Assembly: GCF_932526225.1 (NCBI RefSeq)
Contig: NC_064036.1
Span: forward strand, 16,950,953 to 17,010,952
Source: Nematostella vectensis
Taxonomy: Eukaryota > Cnidaria > Anthozoa > Actiniaria > Edwardsiidae
Length of the DNA stretch: 60,000 nucleotides
Direction of reading: 5' to 3'
Shown: positions 52,301-58,300 of the stretch, piece by piece
Position numbering within the stretch: the stretch's first letter is position 1
Layout of the letters: every line of letters starts with the position of its first letter
The notes under the pieces: generated by a model
What the model saw: the letters and a program-made list of their open reading frames with translations, nothing else
Databases searched by the model: none
Told to the model about the DNA's origin: nothing
Program-made: the position numbers and the translations under genes

Positions 52301-55300
52301 CCATAACTGAGATGCCAACACCAAATAACAAGCAAGCACTACTTCGATTCATTGGAATGGTGAACTATCTCGCGCCGTTCTGCCCAAACCTGAGCACAGA
52401 AATACAGCCGCTGCGCATGCTAACCCAGGACGCCGTTACTTTCAACTGGACTGAAGCACAAGATAGAGCGTTCAAGAAAGCAAAACAACTGATCTAATCA
52501 GCTCCTGTCTTAGTCTACTATGATCTTCACAAGCCAGTCGTGCTACAGACGGACGCCAGTGACTATGCTGTCGGTGGAACTCTGCTCCAACCCAATGACG
52601 AGGGTAAACTCCAGCCGGTGGCTTTCACTTCCTCAAGTATGAGCCCAACAGAACAACGCTACTCACAAATCGAGAGGGAGTGTTTGGCTATCTGTAACGG
52701 TTTCCAGAAATTTGACCAGTGGCTATACGGCAAGTCAGATATCGAAGTTCACACCGACCACCAGCCCCTCGAAACCATCATGAAGAAACCTCTCAACAAG
52801 GCTCCCGCACGCTTACAGAAGATGATCATGAAGTTCACACCGACCACCAGCCCCTCGAAACCATCATGAAGAAACCTCTCAACAAGGCTCCTGCACGCTT
52901 ACAGAAGATGATCATGAAGTTCACACCGACCACCAGCCCCTCGAAACCATCATGAAGAAACCTCTCAACAAGGCTCCTGCACGCTAACAGAAGATGGTCA
53001 TGAAGTTGCAGCTCTATCAATTCAAGCTTACCTACAAAAGAGGCCCGACCCTCTACCTGGCCGACACTCTCTCTAGAGCAGCCCTTCCTCAACCCATTGC
53101 CGCTAAAGTAACATCTTTCGAAGTATTCCGCACAGAGATGGCGGCCAGAGACACCGACAAGAACCCAAGGCTAACAGAGAACACTGAGAGCCAAATAAGG
53201 GAAGAGACAAGCAAAGATACTACATTGGCAGCCTTACAAGACGTCATCATACATGGATGGCCAGAAGACGAAACACGCCTGCAACATTCGCTCCGCCCCT
53301 ACTGGTGCTACAGGGACGAGCTGTCAGTACAGAACGGCATAATCTACGAAGGCATACAAGTAATGATAACCCAATCAATGTACAAAACCATGCTCTACAA
53401 GATACACGCAAATCATTTTGGCGCAGAATCCAACATACGCATGGCACGTGAAGTCCTATTCTGGCCAGGGATGAGGAAAGCAATTCAGGACGCATGTGAA
53501 TCCTGTGGCACTTGTGCCCAATATGGACAATCAGCCCCAAAGGAACCCATGCGGTCTCTACCCATACCCACTAGACCATGGGAGATAGTCAGCCAGGATA
53601 CATGTGAAATAGACAAGCAGAACTATTGGGTCACGGTCTGTCACTTCTCTGACTGGATTGAAGTGGACAAACTGGAAGACACCCTGGCTCCCACAGTCAT
53701 CGAGAAAACTCAGGCACATTTTGCGAGATATGGCATTCCGGTGAACTGCCATACTGACAACGGTCCCCAGTTTATAAGCAAGGAATACAAGACAGTTCTC
53801 AGCTGACTATGGCTTCAAGCACACAACGTCGTCGCCATATCACCCAAAAGGCAATGGAAGAGCTGAGGCTGCTGTCAAGGTCGCAAAATCAATGCTGAAA
53901 AAGGCAAACGACTTTCAAAACGCGATGCTGATGTACCGAAACACCCCGCCTCAAGGTCACACCTACTCGCCAGCGCAACGCATGTTTTTGAGACTTACAA
54001 GAACCACACTACCCACCACAGAACAACTCCTGGCTCCATCCATGGTAAACTTTGAAACCGTAAAACAGGAAATAGTCAAGAAAAGGAGTGAAACGAAAGC
54101 GTACTATGACAAGACAGCAGGAACACAGCAAAGATCTCTTGACATAGGCAACTATGCCTACGCCAAACCACGACCAAATCAACGCGGGCAACCATGGCGC
54201 TATGGTGAAGTCGTCGAGAAAGATGAAACAGCAAGGTCGTACACAATACGAACTCCGCGCGGAATCAACATCAGGAGGAACAGAGTCCAGTTAAGACCCG
54301 CAGCGCCACCACCAACTGACGACCGACTGCAGATGATGGTGATGAGATACCCAGCATCGGAGCCTTATATCGCCAATCCAGCCCAGTTCAGTCAGCCCAC
54401 AGGGATCACCCACAATACACCGCAGATACACAAAAGCCAGGTTTCGTCACACCAGGCTGAAGAGATCAATAAATCAAACCCCATGGATGGGCTCGCGGTA
54501 GAAATACCTCTGCCTCAAGACACCCAAGGACAACCGGAAACGCTCAACCCGGCAAGACAGACAAGATCTGGGAGGGAAGTCAAAACTCCACAGAGACTTA
54601 AAGATTATCTTCTCAAGTAGCTGATGTTTAGAACCACTCTTCAGGGACCATCATAGGAACACTGTAGAACGTTATGGTTAACCGTTAAGGCGTTGTTTGT
54701 TTTATTTTATTATAATTTAATTTTCGTTAATAAGGGGGAGATGTTGGTCAGCGGCAAACCGTTTCACTGTACGATTGAAGTCAATCATATTGGATTGGGA
54801 ATAAATGTACAGTCACTCATAGTTAGCTCATTGCTCGTCCTGTGTACGCGACTACATGAGGTATGTCAGTACCATACATGAGGTAATGTCAGTATCATAC
54901 ATACGGTAATGTCAGTATCATACATAAGGTAATGTCAGTATTATACATGATGAGGTAATGTCAGTATCATACATCAGGTAATGTCAGTATCATACATGAG
55001 GTAATGTCGGTATCATACATTAGGTAATGTCAGTACCATACATGAGGTAATGTCAGTATCATACATGAGGTAATGTCATTATCATACATGAGGTAATGTC
55101 AGTATCATACATAAGGTAATGTCAGTACCATACATGAGGTAATGTCAGTATCATACATTAGGTAATGTCAGTATCAAACATGAGGTAATGTCAGTACCAT
55201 ACATGAGGTAATGTCAATATCATACATGAGGTAATGTCAGTACCATACATGAGGTAATGTCAGTACCATACATGAGGTAATGTCAGTATCATACATTAGG

Positions 55301-58300
55301 TAATGTCAGTATCAAACATGAGGTTATGTCAGTATCATACATGAGGTAATGTCAGTATCTTACATGAGGTAATGTCAGTACCATACATGAGGTAATGTAA
55401 TGTCAGTCCCATACATGAGGTTATGTCAGTATCATACGATGAGGTAATGTCAGTATCATACATGAGGTAATGTCAGTATCATACATGAGGTAATGTCAGT
55501 ATCATACATGAGGTAATGTCAGTATCATACGATGAGGTTATGTCAGTATCATACATGAGGTAATGTCAGTATCTTACATGAGGTAATGTCAGTACCATAC
55601 ATGAGGTAATGTAATGTCAGTCCCATACATGAGGTTATGTCAGTATCATACGATGAGGTAATGTCAGTATCATACATGAGGTAATGTCAGTATCACACAT
55701 GAGGTAATGTCAGTACCATACATGAGGTAATGTCTGTATCATACATGAGGTAATGTCAGTACCATACATGAGGTAATGTAATGTCAGTCCCATACATGAG
55801 GTTATGTCAGTATCATACATGAGGTAATGTCAGTATCACACATGAGGTAATGTCAGTATCATACATGAGGTAATGTCAGTACCATACATGAGGTAATGTC
55901 AGTATCATACATAAGGTAATGTTAGTATCATACATGAGGTAATGTCAGTACCATACATGAGGTAATGTCAGTATTATACATGAGGTAATGTCAGTATTAT
56001 ACATGAGGTAATGTCAGTATCATACATGAGGTAATGTCAGTATCATACGATGAGGTAATGTCAGTATCATACATGAGGTAATGTCAGTATCATACATGAG
56101 GTAATGTCAGTATCATACATAAGGTAATGTCAGTATCATACATGAGGTAATGTCAGTATCATACATGTGGTAATGTCAGTACCATACATGAGGTAATGTC
56201 AGTATCATACATGTGGTAATGTCAGTATCATACATGAGGTAATGTCAGTATCATACATGAGGTAATCTCATTATTATACATGAGGTAATGCTAGTATACA
56301 TAGGTTATTTCAGCAATACACCAAAAACTGGAATTCGACTCTGCCAAATATTTGTCTTAAACCTGATGAAGAAGTCTTATTAAAGACGAAAATTTGGCAG
56401 AGTCGAATTCCAGTTTTTGGTGTATTGTATTCATTGTTCTGGTACGAGATCACAACAGTTTGGGCTTTTTGATTCTATAAGGTTATGTTAGTATACATAA
56501 AGGATATGTTAGTACCACCTCACCTATGCGAAGCTCGAATGTCTTATCCCACAGGCGCTGTGTACCGTACGTCCCATCCCTGTTGGTAATCACGACTTCA
56601 GCGATTGGTTGCGAGGATCCCAGGTCCACTCTCCACCAGGGGTCAGTCATACCCTTAGTATGGGTGCAAGTGTTAGCAGGGTAGTCGGGGTTAGGGTCCC
56701 CATCAACAGCTCGAGTCGCCACGCCACTATGGTCAGTCGACGGTTGGTAAGCCGTTTTTCTTAACGCTACGTTGCCTGAAAAAAAGAAGAAAATTTTTAC
56801 CTATGCATATTAGCGGAGCCCCATACCTAAGAAAAAGTGGTATATAAAACAAATATGGTAACAAATATTGGTAACCCATGGACTCGAGTTTTCGTGACGC
56901 GATGTCCGTCAGTCCGTCCGTCCCTTTAAAGCATCGTATGAAAACCAAACTTGGCAGGTGTCATGTATGTGTCAAGGGAAGTGCAAAACTGTGGTCACGT
57001 GATTGGTGACGTCATTGATGACGTCACTAGAAGCAAAAATATGCTGACTACATAAAATATAAAAAAAAATATTTATATTTCACGTGGGAAACATCATATG
57101 GCAACCAAACTTGGTAGGTGTCATGTATGTGTCAAGGGCGGTGCCAAGATATGGTCACGTGATGCGTGACGTCATCGATGACGTCACTTTAAGAAAAACT
57201 ATCCCGATGTCTTTATTATATTCATATCTCCATGTATGTCTCAAGAGGGGTGCACCAATATAGTCGCGTGATTGTGACGTAATTGATGACGTCACTCGAA
57301 GCAAAAATATGCTGACGTCATCAAAATAAAAAAATATATATTTCACGAAAGAAATATCATATCTGTCATATGGCAACCAAACTTGGCAGGTGTCATGTTT
57401 GTGTCAAGGGGGTGCAAAAATATGGTCACGTGACTTGTGACGTCATCGAGCACGTTACTAAAAGCAAAAACCATTCCGATTTAATTAAGAACAAAAATAT
57501 CCATATCTCATGAACAAAACATCATATAACAACCAATCTTGGTACGTTTCATGACGGTGTCATGGGGTGCACCAATATAATCACGTCATTGATGACGTCA
57601 CTAGATGCAAAAATATGCTGACATCATCAAAATAAAATAAAATATACATCTTGTGACAACAAAACTCGATAGGTGTTGTGTTAATTTTGACCTGTCAAAA
57701 TGGGTAATTAATAACGTAGATCAATTAGTACACCAATCAGAATGGCATGTTGGTAATGCCAGGTTATACGATATTTAATCTCAAGCATGTGATGTGATTG
57801 CTCAGTTCACCGTCCTATTCAACTGAGAGCACGCTTAGCTTTTTTCCACACCCACCCTCCCAAGTGGGGGTTTATTCATTTCATCGTATTTTATTATTAT
57901 TCATACTTCACTTGTAATTTAGATCAGCGCCAGATTTTAATAAATTAATTGAACCCCAGCCGTGTTTACTCTTTTCACAGATGGTCACGTGACGTCATCG
58001 ATGACGTCAATAAATTAAAACTACCCTGACGCCTAAACATTGTATGACAACTAAACTTGTTATGTGTCATGTAGATGTGGGGGAAAGGGGGTCTAACAAG
58101 TTGGTCGTGTTAAATCGTTGACGTCAAAAAAACAGTTAATATTTCTTAAATTACTAAGAAAAAATAAGCAAAGATTTGGTCGTTTTAAGCTCCGCTTTTA
58201 GGAAATGCCTAAATCTATACATTATCTGTGTATAATGTTGTTTGGTCTTAGAAATATGTAAAATGCGTCCGTGTGATGACGACGTGATTGACCGATTGGA

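Larger units (their letters stand above)
49718..54852 (+). mobile_element. Ty3/Gypsy LTR retrotransposon, decayed
   Basis: The LTRs (49718-49843 and 54742-54852) flank a Leu-tRNA-type primer site, gag with zinc knuckles, protease, reverse transcriptase, RNase H and integrase on the plus strand. A 5-bp target duplication TACAT sits at 49713-49717 and 54853-54857. The coding region is broken by an early frameshift near 50105, a frameshift after RT near 52120, a stop at 52495-52497, an 86-bp triplication in RNase H, and a frameshift near 53806. The element is antisense to gene B and lies in the intron between exons 2 and 3. Confidence 0.93.
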
